Shown here: positions 27,102-36,578 of the stretch, piece by piece
How positions within the stretch are numbered: position 1 is the first letter of the stretch
Layout of the letters: each line of letters opens with the position of its first letter
From: Candidatus Desulfovibrio gallistercoris
GTDB lineage: Bacteria; Desulfobacterota; Desulfovibrionia; Desulfovibrionales; Desulfovibrionaceae
NCBI GenBank assembly: GCA_019118745.1
Contig: DWYJ01000077.1
Location: 1-37,973 of the forward strand
Reading direction: 5' to 3'
DNA length: 37,973 nucleotides
Position numbers and translations under genes: made by a program
The notes under the pieces: generated by a model
Databases searched by the model: none
What the model saw: only the letters and a program-made list of their open reading frames with translations
What the model was told of the DNA's origin: nothing

Positions 27102-28568
27102 CTACAGACGGTCGAATACTGAGCCATGATGCGGGCAAAACATCCGCTCATACAGCTTGGCCGCAAATTCATCTGTCATGCCCGCGATATAGTCGCAGAT
27201 GATGCGCATGCCGCCATCCGCCGCCTGCTGTTCAGCCGCATTGTACATCCGGACTTTCTCTGCGGGCAGGAAGCGCTCGGGATCTGTCCGTCTCACTTCA
27301 AACAATTCTATGACGATGCGCTGTCCTTTGAATTCGAGCTGCTGTACCGTCGCCGAAGATATCACAAGTTTGCCGACGACTTTGTTCAGCAGAGTCAGCA
27401 AATTCAGAAAAGGCTCCGGCAAGACGGCATTGAACTGAATGAGCGGCGAGGCAAATCCCGGCGTTTCACGCAGCAGACAATTGCTGATGAAGATATGCAT
27501 CAAGCGGCCGAAACTCTTCTTTCTGAGGGAATCGTCCTTGTCGAAAAGGAGTTCCAGCGTTTTTTCCACCGGTTCATATTTCGCCTCGTAGGCTTTGGGA
27601 GGAAGCTCTTTCTCAAGAATGGCATCGATATCAGCGCAGAGTTTTTTCCAGTCTTCCCCCCCAGCATAGAGCTCAGGCAGCGCCGCAAAAAAACTTTCTT
27701 TGGTGATCAAGTTCACGTTGATGGCATCCTCAAGATCATGGACGCTGTAGCAAATGTCATCAGCGAGCTCCATGATCGAGGCATCAAGAGATTTATAATA
27801 TTGTATTTTATTATTTTTTACAGGAGGATGAGCAAAGATATGCCTATCCGTCACGCTCAGGCCTTCAAAAATCCACTGAACGACATCTTCTTCCGAGTCA
27901 AGGTAACATTTTGGCGGCTTGCACTCCTTCTTCTTGATGAGCCAGGGCAAGCCCTCAACGTCTGGATACTGAATATTCTGCATCGCAACGGCTTGCGAGT
28001 AGGAGACCGGATATTTCAAAACGCCCAGCAGCAGGCGGCGTGTCGGGTTGAGACCGTACCCCACATCATAGCTTTCCAGACGGGAAAGGATGCGCAACGT
28101 CTGCCCGTTGCCTTCAAAGCCGCCATATTGCCGCATGCAGTAGTTCAAGGCGGACTCGCCGCCATGCCCAAACGGCGGATGCCCCAGATCATGCGCAAGG
28201 CCTATGGCGCTCATGAGATGCGTGCTCGGCAGCAGGCGGCTGATGGTGTGGCGGGAAGGCGCTCCGGCAACGTCTCCCTTAGCAAAGATCTCTTGCCGTT
28301 TCTGGAGGCGAAAACGCATATGATCGGCAATGGCGGCTCCAACCTGTGCGACTTCCATGGAATGTGTCAGGCGCGTCCGATAAAAATCGCTGTCGCCCAG
28401 GCCAAGGACCTGCGTCTTTCCCTGAAGTCGCCGAAAGGAAGAGCAGTGCACCAGCCGGGAAAAATCCCGCTCATATTCACTGCGATGCTCATTTTCACGC
28501 CGCACATTCGGCGTACGCCGTTCCTGCCAGATGCCGACATCATCAATAGACATCATAGAGTACCCCAT
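27102..28568 (-). CDS. dgt: dGTPase-family HD hydrolase
   Basis: A 488-residue deoxynucleoside triphosphate triphosphohydrolase. The HD-domain metal ligands are visible: RTRLTHSMEVAQ (His69), GLAHDLGHPPFGHGGE (His126-Asp127) and MELADDICYSVHDLEDA (the distal Asp). The N-terminus SSFRRLQGKTQVLGLGDSDF is typical of dGTPases, which cleave dGTP to deoxyguanosine and triphosphate. Proteins of this family act in phage defence by depleting dNTPs. An ATG at 28556 with GGGG upstream is an alternative start. No clear promoter was found. It runs convergent to rdrAB and shares a strand with the KAP gene 342 bases upstream; a role in defence is inferred from location. Confidence 0.88.
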   Translation of the reverse strand: MGYSMMSIDDVGIWQERRTPNVRRENEHRSEYERDFSRLVHCSSFRRLQGKTQVLGLGDSDFYRTRLTHSMEVAQVGAAIADHMRFRLQKRQEIFAKGDVAGAPSRHTISRLLPSTHLMSAIGLAHDLGHPPFGHGGESALNYCMRQYGGFEGNGQTLRILSRLESYDVGYGLNPTRRLLLGVLKYPVSYSQAVAMQNIQYPDVEGLPWLIKKKECKPPKCYLDSEEDVVQWIFEGLSVTDRHIFAHPPVKNNKIQYYKSLDASIMELADDICYSVHDLEDAINVNLITKESFFAALPELYAGGEDWKKLCADIDAILEKELPPKAYEAKYEPVEKTLELLFDKDDSLRKKSFGRLMHIFISNCLLRETPGFASPLIQFNAVLPEPFLNLLTLLNKVVGKLVISSATVQQLEFKGQRIVIELFEVRRTDPERFLPAEKVRMYNAAEQQAADGGMRIICDYIAGMTDEFAAKLYERMFCPHHGSVFDRL

Positions 28569-28910
28569 ATCGTTTGCGTGGTGTAATGCCCGCCCGCTAT
28601 ATAGGGTAATATTTAATTATTTATAAATCAACATCAAGGAGGATAGTTCGCCTTTTCAGCACAGATCCACTTTCAGGAGGGCTCCGATCGCCGTCTGTAT
28701 GGCGCGGGACATGGCCGGCACCCTGCTCAGGTGAAAGAGAGCGATACCCCGTGCCGCAGGCAGCTTGGAAAGGCGGTCTTTCGGTGTGAGGTGAATGCTT
28801 GAGTTCACCGTGGGTTGGAAGCAACACGGAAGTTTTTGCTATAATCACTGGCAAGTAAAGCAGATGTTTTAGCTTCAAAACCGCTCTATGCTGATAACAT
28901 TATGACTATT
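28569..28910 (-). other. Gap between the KAP and dGTPase genes, with a possible gene remnant
   Basis: Bases 28569-28640 and 28830-28910 are A/T-rich; 28670-28800 is GC-rich. On the minus strand one frame of the GC-rich part reads HLTPKDRLSKLPAARGIALF and then HLSRVPAMSRAIQTAIGALL, ending at a stop near 28666. It looks codon-biased, as if it were the 3' end of a lost gene. No start codon with a ribosome site is present, and I recognise no family. The dGTPase promoter must also lie here. Confidence 0.25.
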
Positions 28911-30377
28911 CTACCCATGTATCTGTCCAGCAAAATTCAAGAGTAAAATATTTTCTTTTATTATTTTAAAAACCAAAGATGGTGGAGGAAATCGCTTTGC
29001 AAAAAAATGCTCTATTTCTCTATATCGATTTATTTCTTCATTATCATTTTTGCTCGTTATATAAAATGATTTTATAACCTCATAAAAAATATCATCTTCG
29101 GCATCTGTTATTGGGCCAAAAAACTTTTCTACGTCGCCTTTTTTGGGGGATCCATACGCGAATTGATAGGCAAGCTGCTTATCAAACGTGAACATAAATA
29201 TGGAAACTAAATCGACAAAGACATAGCCATCATATTTGTTTTTAAAATAGTTTTTGCCTTTCAGGGACAAAAAAATTTTTATATTTCTTATAATATTCTC
29301 CACTCCGCGCAAAGTTATTTTGTTGTTTTTGATGATATAATTTATCATTTTATAAATATATGTCCTCCTATCATAAAAAATAACTATTGAATGCTCTTTT
29401 CCAAAATTCTCAAGCAATGCGAAAGCGCAATCTTCGGAAAAGAGATATCCAAACGTTTTGGGCAAGGTAAATGAAAATTTGACAAACTTCTCCAGATACA
29501 CGTCCGCGTCCACATCCTGTCCGTAGCGCTTGCGGATCACGGCCTTGAGCTGTTGCATATTGGCGACAAAGACAAATTTGACGCCGGGGACGTCAAACAC
29601 ATGTTTGACAAGTTCCAGAATGCTGAGGGCAACGTCCGGGCGGCAGCGGTCCAGCTCATCGATAAAGAAGAGGATGGGCCGTGCTTCGGCGGCCTTGGCG
29701 ATGACTTCTTTCAGGGCATCAATATTTCCCTGTGCATCGGCATACTGATCCAGCAGCTTGTCCACTGTCTGCTCGACAAGCGCATCAGCGCCTTCACGGG
29801 CGGCCTCGGCCAGCTCTTCGGAAACGTCCTCAAGGTCCTGCTTGAAAAGATGCGCAAACGCAGCCTTGCCCGCGACCTTACCCAGCGTCTTCATCACTGG
29901 CAAAGCTTTTCGACTGATTTCTTTTTTCTTTTCTTCGGGAAACTCGGCCCGGATGGCGGCCAGGATACAGAGCAGCGGATCGTCCACGGTCTCGGAAGCG
30001 AAGGCATCCAGATAGATGATGGCCCGTTTCGGCGGCAGGGGCGCAGCCTGCGCGGCTGCGGGGCGACTCTCGTCCGCTGCGGGCTGGGATGCGGCGTCCC
30101 CCGGCATGGCGTCATCGGCCGCGCCTGCCGCTGTCTGGGGCGCACGGGCTGCAGTCTCTTGGGCACTCGCCTGGCGCTGGGCGTCCTGCTCCTTTATCAG
30201 GTTGATGAGCTTGCGGCAGAACTCCGTCTTGCCCGTGCCCCAACCGCCGTCAATGACCATCGGGCAGAAGTCCACATCCGCATCCAGCAGCTTGATGATG
30301 TTTTCGGCAATACTTTTCCGGTTGAACTCATCCCGGTCCGCAAACGTCATCTTTTCAAGAGAAACCTGAGCGTCCAT
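28911..30377 (-). CDS. KAP-family P-loop NTPase
   Basis: A 488-residue STAND-like KAP NTPase. Walker A GGWGTGKT (residues 44-51) and the Walker B ILFFIDELDRCRPDVALS (about 235-252) are typical KAP motifs, with VPGVKFVFVANMQQL as sensor strand. Many KAP proteins carry two membrane helices inside the P-loop domain; here that area instead has an Ala/Pro-rich linker (about 60-115), so the protein looks soluble. The C-terminal third is Lys/Ile/Phe-rich and encoded by A/T-rich DNA (28911-29500), unlike the GC-rich N-terminal part. The start at 30377 follows GGGAGG. KAP NTPases recur in phage-defence loci, but the effector here is unknown. Confidence 0.85.
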   Translation of the reverse strand: MDAQVSLEKMTFADRDEFNRKSIAENIIKLLDADVDFCPMVIDGGWGTGKTEFCRKLINLIKEQDAQRQASAQETAARAPQTAAGAADDAMPGDAASQPAADESRPAAAQAAPLPPKRAIIYLDAFASETVDDPLLCILAAIRAEFPEEKKKEISRKALPVMKTLGKVAGKAAFAHLFKQDLEDVSEELAEAAREGADALVEQTVDKLLDQYADAQGNIDALKEVIAKAAEARPILFFIDELDRCRPDVALSILELVKHVFDVPGVKFVFVANMQQLKAVIRKRYGQDVDADVYLEKFVKFSFTLPKTFGYLFSEDCAFALLENFGKEHSIVIFYDRRTYIYKMINYIIKNNKITLRGVENIIRNIKIFLSLKGKNYFKNKYDGYVFVDLVSIFMFTFDKQLAYQFAYGSPKKGDVEKFFGPITDAEDDIFYEVIKSFYITSKNDNEEINRYREIEHFFAKRFPPPSLVFKIIKENILLLNFAGQIHG

Positions 30378-30388
30378 ATGCACCTCCC

Positions 30389-30530
30389 AGAGCATTCAAC
30401 TTGAAGGCTTCGCGTCCCAAGCCATACGGTCTGCCGTTTCGCGGGAAAAACGCGCTTTTTCCGCTCGATCCGGGCCGGATGGCGCTTGCTGCCGCCTCGC
30501 TGTGGGCCTTTTTCACGGGCAAAACGCCCT
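30389..30530 (+). repeat. Dispersed repeat A, copy 4 (diverged)
   Basis: Begins CAGAGCATTC, keeps GCCATACGGTCTGCCGTTTC, GCGCTTTTTCCGCTC and CTGCCGCCTCGC of the reference copy 3, and ends AAAACGCCCTA. The first and last hairpins have decayed. It is in the same orientation as copy 3, at the right edge of the defence island, and its final bases overlap the apt stop codon. It fills the whole gap between apt and the KAP gene. Confidence 0.75.
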
Positions 30531-31041
30531 ACACGTGCAGGAGCACGGACAGGGGGATGCCCTCCAGCAGCCGGCGGCCCTTGAGCGCGTCCAGCTCCAT
30601 GAGCATGCAGCATCCCGCCACGTCGGCGCCGCTCTGGCGGATGAGGTGCAGCATGGCTTCCGCTGTACCGCCTGTCGCCAGCACATCATCCACGATCAGC
30701 GCACGGTCCCCGGCGTGCAGGGCATCCTTGTGCATGCAGAGGGTATTGGAGCCGTATTCAAGGTCATAACTGGCGGAAAAGACGGCGCACGGCAGCTTGC
30801 CGGGCTTGCGGATGGGGACGAGGCCGATGCCGAGACGCTGGGCCAGCGGCGCAGCCAGCAGAAAGCCCCGCGCTTCGGGCGCGACGATCACGGTGGGGCG
30901 CAGGGGGCGTGCCGCGTCGGCCATCTGGTCTGTCACGCTGCCGAAGGCTTCAGGCGACGCCAGCAGCGGCGTGATGTCGTAAAAAAGGATGCCGGGGTGG
31001 GGGTAATCGGGGACATGTCGGATGAAAGCGCTGATATCCAT
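30529..31041 (-). CDS. apt: Adenine phosphoribosyltransferase
   Basis: APRT (170 residues) converts adenine and PRPP to AMP in purine salvage. The N-terminus DISAFIRHVPDYPHPGILFYDITPLL and the PRPP-binding loop ALIVDDVLATGGTA are diagnostic, here quoted in part: RHVPDYPHPGILFYDITPL and VDDVLATGGT. ATG 31041 is preceded by AAGGA; a longer frame to 31185 has no family resemblance. The stop codon lies in repeat A copy 4. It is not part of the island by function but is its right neighbour. Bases 31042-31260 upstream show no further gene. Confidence 0.95.
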   Translation of the reverse strand: MDISAFIRHVPDYPHPGILFYDITPLLASPEAFGSVTDQMADAARPLRPTVIVAPEARGFLLAAPLAQRLGIGLVPIRKPGKLPCAVFSASYDLEYGSNTLCMHKDALHAGDRALIVDDVLATGGTAEAMLHLIRQSGADVAGCCMLMELDALKGRRLLEGIPLSVLLHV

Positions 31042-31260
31042 GCGTTCCTTGTGTACGGGGAAGTACGGGGAAGAGATTGACGGTGCGGGCCGTAAAAGCA
31101 GGGCATCCATCAGCGGGCGGGCGCGCACACCCCGGCCTGCCGGAACATCCGGTCGGTCATTCCGCCGATGGCCCATAAAAATCATCTATTTTAGGATACG
31201 GTAACGCGGTACGGCCGTCAAGGCGCGCCGCCTCTCTCCGTCTCCGGTCTTGCAACCGCC

Positions 31261-31286
31261 CTGACAGGATCAGGCAAGATTTTGCC
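31261..31286. promoter_or_regulatory. Paired inverted repeat upstream of the Tat aldo/keto reductase (also at 33695)
   Basis: CTGA-N5-TCAG (31261-31273) immediately followed by GGCAA-N4-TTGCC (31273-31286). The same arrangement, with the shared string GATCAGGCAAG, recurs at 33695-33719 ahead of the carboxymuconolactone-decarboxylase gene. Both lie 75-110 bases before the start codon. It could be an operator for a shared regulator or a leader structure. Confidence 0.45.
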
Positions 31287-31340
31287 AAAAATGCACGTTT
31301 TTTGCCGCGTTTTTCCCGGCTATACGGAAAGTCCAGATGA

Positions 31341-32498
<1,158 letters not shown>

Positions 32499-32521
32499 CT
32501 CTTGCCGGAATGGAGCAGCAT

Positions 32522-33424
32522 ATGAACGAAGCCTTGCCAAACGAATGCCGGCTGCGGCTGAATAACGGCGTCATGATGCCGTCCCTCGGCTTCGGCGTGT
32601 ACCGCATCGCGCCGGAAGCCACGACGCAGGCCGTTCTCTCGGCCCTGCGGGCCGGGTACCGCCTCATCGATACGGCGGCCGCCTACAATAATGAACGCGA
32701 GGTCGGCGAAGCCGTCCGGCGGAGCGGCATCCCGCGTTCCGACATTTTCGTGACCAGCAAACTGTGGCCGACGGACTACGGTCAGGATGCGGCGGCGCGC
32801 GCTCTGGACAGGAGCCTCGGCAAGCTGGGCCTGGACTATGTGGACATGTTCCTCCTGCACTGGCCGCTCCCCTCCCGCTTTTCGCAGACCGTCGCCTCTT
32901 ACCGGGTGCTGGAGCAGAACCTTGCGGCGGGACGCATCCGCGCCATAGGGGTCTGCAATCACGATGCGGCCAATCTGGAAGCGCTCATGGCCGAGACCTC
33001 GCTTGTCCCGGCCGTGAATCAGGTCGAACTCCATCCCTTCTTCCCGCAGAAAGAACTGGCGCAGGCCCACGCGCGTCTGGGGATCGTGACGCAGGCCTGG
33101 TCCCCCCTCGGCGGGGTCAACATCTATGACGCCGCGCCGGGCAAGGCGCGTCATGTGCTCGACCACCCGGTCATCGTGTCCCTGGCCCGGCGGCTGGACA
33201 GGACCCCGGCCCAGATCGTCCTGCGCTGGCATGTCCAGCAGGGCCATTCGGCCATCCCCAAATCCGTGCATCCGCAGCGCATGGCGGAAAATCTGGCGAT
33301 ATTCGACTTTGCCCTCTCCCCTGCCGATATGGACGCCATCGGTGGGCTGGATACCGGCAGGCGCGGCGGCGACGATCCGCAGACCGTCACGGAGCGGACC
33401 TATCCCGTGGTCATCGCCCCGTAG
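32522..33424 (+). CDS. Aldo/keto reductase, 2,5-diketo-D-gluconate reductase type
   Basis: A 300-residue cytosolic NADPH-dependent reductase. Features: LNNGVMMPSLGFGVYRI, LIDTAAAYNNEREVG (catalytic Asp and Tyr), VTSKLW (Lys), FLLHWPLP (His), IGVCNHDAANL, and the cofactor loop AIPKSVHPQRMAENL. ATG 32522 is chosen because GGAG lies seven bases before it; ATG 32495 overlapping the previous stop is an alternative. It is probably cotranscribed with the Tat reductase and is followed by repeat B copy 2. Confidence 0.92.
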   Translation: MNEALPNECRLRLNNGVMMPSLGFGVYRIAPEATTQAVLSALRAGYRLIDTAAAYNNEREVGEAVRRSGIPRSDIFVTSKLWPTDYGQDAAARALDRSLGKLGLDYVDMFLLHWPLPSRFSQTVASYRVLEQNLAAGRIRAIGVCNHDAANLEALMAETSLVPAVNQVELHPFFPQKELAQAHARLGIVTQAWSPLGGVNIYDAAPGKARHVLDHPVIVSLARRLDRTPAQIVLRWHVQQGHSAIPKSVHPQRMAENLAIFDFALSPADMDAIGGLDTGRRGGDDPQTVTERTYPVVIAP

Positions 33425-33453
33425 GCCTGTTCATGCTGCTTGCTGCGTGTTTT

Positions 33454-33661
33454 TGGGGGAAGGGGAACCCCTCGCCCCGCACGGGAAAGCCCAGCCTTTC
33501 GTAGCGAAGCGAGAAAAGGCGTTCCCGTCATTCTTCCCCCAAGCCCCCTTCTTCCCCAGCGCGCTTTTATCGTGGGAAGAGTCGGGGGACACGAGGCAGC
33601 TTCCCCCCAAAGGCAAGAGGAGCGTGCACGACTCGCTTATTTATTGAAATTATTTGTAAAA
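33454..33661 (+). repeat. Dispersed repeat B, copy 2
   Basis: Shares with copy 1 GGGGAAGGGGAACCCCTC at the left, CAGCGCGCTTTTATCG and GAAGAGTC in the middle, and ATTGAAATTATTTGTAAA at the right end. The loop between the two arms of the first inverted repeat is longer here (about 45 bases) and the arms pair less well. It occupies the gap between the second aldo/keto reductase and the secreted decarboxylase-like gene. Confidence 0.8.
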
Positions 33662-33694
33662 TTCATATTGCCTGGCCGTACCGAGGCTGACCGC

Positions 33695-33719
33695 CTGAGA
33701 AGATCAGGCAAGTTTTTGC
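33695..33719. promoter_or_regulatory. Second copy of the paired inverted repeat
   Basis: CTGA-N5-TCAG (33695-33707) followed by GCAAGTTTTTGC (33708-33719), matching 31261-31286. It lies 108 bases before the start of the carboxymuconolactone-decarboxylase gene and just outside repeat B copy 2. Confidence 0.45.
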
Positions 33720-33826
33720 GAAGATCGTTCCTTCCGCCGCCCGCGGGACTGGCCTACTCTCCATCACAGCAAACAGGATAGCCCGGACAGCGCCATGCCG
33801 CCCGGCACGCCACACAGGAGGACAGC

Positions 33827-34711
33827 ATGAAGGTTTTCGGCATCTCACCGGCCCGGCATCTTTTTTTCATTCTCTGCGGGATGACCCTCCTGCTGGGCAA
33901 CCTGCCGCCGGCATGGGCGGCAACGACAGCGCAAAACAAGGGAGCAACGAATATGGACAGGATCAGCACAGCGGCCCAAAACCGGCAGTCCCTCATGGGC
34001 GATACCGGCTCGTCTCTGGCAAAGACGGACCCCGAACTCGCCGCCATGCGTGACCGCCTCGTGTACGGCGAGATCGTGGACGGCGGCACGCTCGACAAGC
34101 GCCAGAAGAGCCTTGTGGCGCTGGTGACCCTTGCCGCCATCCAGACGCTGGATGAGGTGAAGGAACATACGGAGGCGGCCCTGCGCTGCGGCGTCAGCCC
34201 TGTGGAAATCCGCGAGGCGCTGTACCAGTGTGCGCCGTATATCGGCTTTCCCCGTACGGAAAGCGCTCTGCGCCTGGTCAATGAGGTCTTTGCCGCTCAC
34301 GGCATCGCCCTGCCGCTGGAAGCTCAGGGCACGGTGACGGAAGACAGCCGTTTTGCGGACGGTCTGGCGGTGCAAAAGGGCATTTTCGGCGAGGCCATCG
34401 ACAAGATGCACGCCGCGACTCCACAGGGTCAGAAGGACATCATGGTGAACTTCCTTTCCGCCTTCTGCTTTGGCGACGTGTATACCCGCAAGGGGCTCGA
34501 TCTGAAGATGCGCGAACTGCTGACCTTTACCGTCATCAGCGCGCTGGGCGGCTGCGAGGCGCAGGTCAAGGCCCATGTGCAGGGCAACGCCAATGTGGGC
34601 AACAGCAAGCAGAACCTCATCGACGCGCTGGCCATGATGCTGCCGTATATCGGCTTCCCGCGGACGTTGAACGCCCTTGCCTGCGTCAATGCCGTCCTGC
34701 AGGACTCCTGA
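33827..34711 (+). CDS. Secreted double carboxymuconolactone-decarboxylase-domain protein
   Basis: A 294-residue protein with a Sec signal (FFILCGMTLLLGNLPPAWA, cleavage after about residue 31), then two CMD/AhpD-like domains. The first includes LVTLAAIQTLDEVKEHTEAA and YQCAPYIGFPRTESAL; the second repeats the pattern with LLTFTVISALGGCEAQVKAH and MMLPYIGFPRTLNAL. The AhpD CxxC pair is absent, so a peroxidase role is unlikely. Such paired-domain proteins often lie with aldo/keto reductases and cyclophilin-like genes. CAGGAGG precedes the ATG. Confidence 0.88.
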   Translation: MKVFGISPARHLFFILCGMTLLLGNLPPAWAATTAQNKGATNMDRISTAAQNRQSLMGDTGSSLAKTDPELAAMRDRLVYGEIVDGGTLDKRQKSLVALVTLAAIQTLDEVKEHTEAALRCGVSPVEIREALYQCAPYIGFPRTESALRLVNEVFAAHGIALPLEAQGTVTEDSRFADGLAVQKGIFGEAIDKMHAATPQGQKDIMVNFLSAFCFGDVYTRKGLDLKMRELLTFTVISALGGCEAQVKAHVQGNANVGNSKQNLIDALAMMLPYIGFPRTLNALACVNAVLQDS

Positions 34712-34773
34712 TGCGGCGGCCCGCTCAAGCGAACAGAAACACATACCCCAAGCCCAGCTTTCAGGGAGGATAC

Positions 34774-35523
34774 ATGGACATTCACGGCAAGGTCGTGCTG
34801 GTGGCCGGAGCCAGCAGCGGCATAGGCGAGGCGACGGCGATTATGTTTGCCCGCAGGGGCGCGTCCGTCATGCTGGCCGGCAGACGGGAGGAGCTGCTGC
34901 GCACCATCGTGGAGAAACTGCGCGGCGAGGGACATTCCGCCGCCTGCGTGGCCTGCGACGTCACGGACGAGGAACAGGTGAAACGGATGATCGAGGCGAC
35001 ATGCCGGACCTTCGGGCGGCTGGACTATGCCTACAATAACGCCGGCATCATGAGCGACGACGTGGAAACGGCGGAAGTCAGCTCCGAAGAGTTCGACAGG
35101 GTCATCAACGTCAATCTCCGCAGCATGTTCCTCTGCATGAAATATGAGCTGCGGCAGATGCTCGCGCAGGGCGGGGAAGGCTATTCCATCGTCAACTGCT
35201 CTTCCATCGGCGGCCTGATCGGCATGCCCGGGCGTGTCGCCTACCACGCCTCCAAACATGCCGTGCTCGGCATGACCAAGTGCGCGGCGCTGGAGTACGC
35301 CGCGCGCGGCATCCGCATCAATGCCGTCTGCCCTGCCACCATCATGACGCCTATGGTGGAACATATGATGCGGACAGGGGCCATCACCGACGTCATCGAA
35401 CCCATGCGACGCATGGGGACCCCGGATGAGGTGGCCGCCTGCGTCGTCTGGCTGTCGTGTCAGGAAGCGGGCTTCGTCACCGGACAGGGCATCGCGGTGG
35501 ACGGCGGCTATACGGCGCAGTGA
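34774..35523 (+). CDS. Short-chain dehydrogenase/reductase
   Basis: A 249-residue classical SDR: cofactor motif GASSGIGE (residues 12-19), DVTDEEQVKR, the NNAG motif, NCSSIGG (catalytic Ser), YHASK (Tyr and Lys), and the C-terminal TGQGIAVDGGY. It uses NAD(P) to interconvert alcohols and ketones in the cytosol. GGGAGG lies just before ATG 34774; the upstream in-frame extension to 34711 overlaps the previous gene's end and lacks resemblance. It belongs to the redox run; the substrate is unknown. Confidence 0.93.
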   Translation: MDIHGKVVLVAGASSGIGEATAIMFARRGASVMLAGRREELLRTIVEKLRGEGHSAACVACDVTDEEQVKRMIEATCRTFGRLDYAYNNAGIMSDDVETAEVSSEEFDRVINVNLRSMFLCMKYELRQMLAQGGEGYSIVNCSSIGGLIGMPGRVAYHASKHAVLGMTKCAALEYAARGIRINAVCPATIMTPMVEHMMRTGAITDVIEPMRRMGTPDEVAACVVWLSCQEAGFVTGQGIAVDGGYTAQ

Positions 35524-35607
35524 CGCCGGGACGGGCGGCGGCCGGTACAGGCCCCGCCCCGCAGAACATTGGCGGCCCGCATCGTTTTGCCTATGAGAGG
35601 CTGGATC

Positions 35608-36018
35608 ATGAGGAAAAAGACGCTCTCCCTGCTTATTGGAGCATGTCTCATGCTGACAGGAACACCTATCGCCCATGCGGCGGAGCCCACATCCGTCCGC
35701 ATTGCCCGGCTGGACATCAAGCCGGAATGTCTTGACGCCTTCCTGATCGCCGTCAAGGAGGAAATGGCCACATCACTGCGCGTCGAGCCGGGCGTCATCG
35801 CCCTGTATGCCGTTGCCGACAAGCAGGACCCGACGAAGATGACGTTCTTTGAGATGTATGTCGATGATGCCGCCTATGAACGGCATCGCAATACGCCGCA
35901 TTTCCAGAAGTATTTTCAAACCACAAAGGACATGATCGCCCGGCGCGTCCTGCTGGAGGCTGTTCCCGTGGAGCTGCGGGACAAGCGCACGCCCGCTGCT
36001 ATCCCTCCGGCAAAGTGA
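35608..36018 (+). CDS. Secreted ABM-domain protein (putative quinol monooxygenase)
   Basis: A 136-residue protein with a Sec signal (RKKTLSLLIGACLMLTGTPI, cleavage near AHA, residue 22), then an antibiotic-biosynthesis-monooxygenase fold: VRIARLDIKPECLDAFLIAV, EPGVIALYAVADKQDPTKM, FFEMYVDDAAYERHRNTPHF. Cytosolic relatives such as YgiN oxidise quinols. GAGG lies upstream of ATG 35608; ATGs at 35569 and 35593 would add residues before the signal. It follows the SDR by 84 bases. Confidence 0.85.
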   Translation: MRKKTLSLLIGACLMLTGTPIAHAAEPTSVRIARLDIKPECLDAFLIAVKEEMATSLRVEPGVIALYAVADKQDPTKMTFFEMYVDDAAYERHRNTPHFQKYFQTTKDMIARRVLLEAVPVELRDKRTPAAIPPAK

Positions 36019-36061
36019 CCCCGTGCGGCCGTCATCCCCAACCGCAACCCCGGAAAACGCC

Positions 36062-36562
36062 ATGAACACCTTGAAGTACATCCTACCAGCCGCCCTGCTC
36101 CTTCTCAGCCTTGGCGCCGTGGCCACGGCGGGCACGCCGAGCGAACGGCTCCCCTCCTCGCCCGGCACAGCGCGGCAGGCCGGCGAGGGCCTGCGCGTGC
36201 GTCTGACCTTCGAGGGCGGGGAGGCCATCGTCCAGCTGGACGATCATCCCGCCAGCCGGGACTTTTACGCCAGACTGCCCCTGCGGCTGACGCTGAAGGA
36301 CTACAATGCTACGGAAAAGATCGGCTATCTGCCGGAAAAGCTGAAAACGGCGGGCTCCCCCACCAGCTGCGACCCTGAGGCCGGAACGTTCGCCTATTAC
36401 GCCCCGTGGGGCAATCTGGCCATTTTTTACCGGGACTTCCGGCACTCCGAAGGGCTTGTGCCGCTGGGGAGTATACGCAGCGGACTGCCGCATCTTACGG
36501 ATATGCCCGACGGCGTTTCCGTGTACTTGGAGCCGGTTCCCCGGCAGGAAAAAGACCAGTAA
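36062..36562 (+). CDS. Secreted cyclophilin-like-fold protein
   Basis: A 166-residue protein with a Sec signal (LKYILPAALLLLSLGAVATA) and a cyclophilin-like domain of the bacterial PF18050 type: VRLTFEGGEAIVQLDDHPAS, DFYARLPLRLTLKDYNATEK, IGYLPEKLKTAGSP, then YYAPWGNLAIFYRDFRHSEG and LVPLGSIRSGL. No peptidyl-prolyl isomerase activity is established for this group; its genes recur beside CMD and aldo/keto reductase genes. ATG 36062 begins right before the signal. It is the last gene of the cluster and ends at a terminator. Confidence 0.88.
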   Translation: MNTLKYILPAALLLLSLGAVATAGTPSERLPSSPGTARQAGEGLRVRLTFEGGEAIVQLDDHPASRDFYARLPLRLTLKDYNATEKIGYLPEKLKTAGSPTSCDPEAGTFAYYAPWGNLAIFYRDFRHSEGLVPLGSIRSGLPHLTDMPDGVSVYLEPVPRQEKDQ

Positions 36563-36578
36563 ACGCCGCAAACGAAGC

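Noticed and set aside
28621..28878. 85-codon minus-strand frame between the KAP and dGTPase genes
   Set aside because: The other frame of the same stretch is more codon-biased, and neither has a credible start. I list the area only as a gap with a possible remnant.
30389..31041. apt as part of the defence island
   Set aside because: It is an ordinary purine salvage gene of normal length with chromosomal codon use, lying outside repeat A copy 4.
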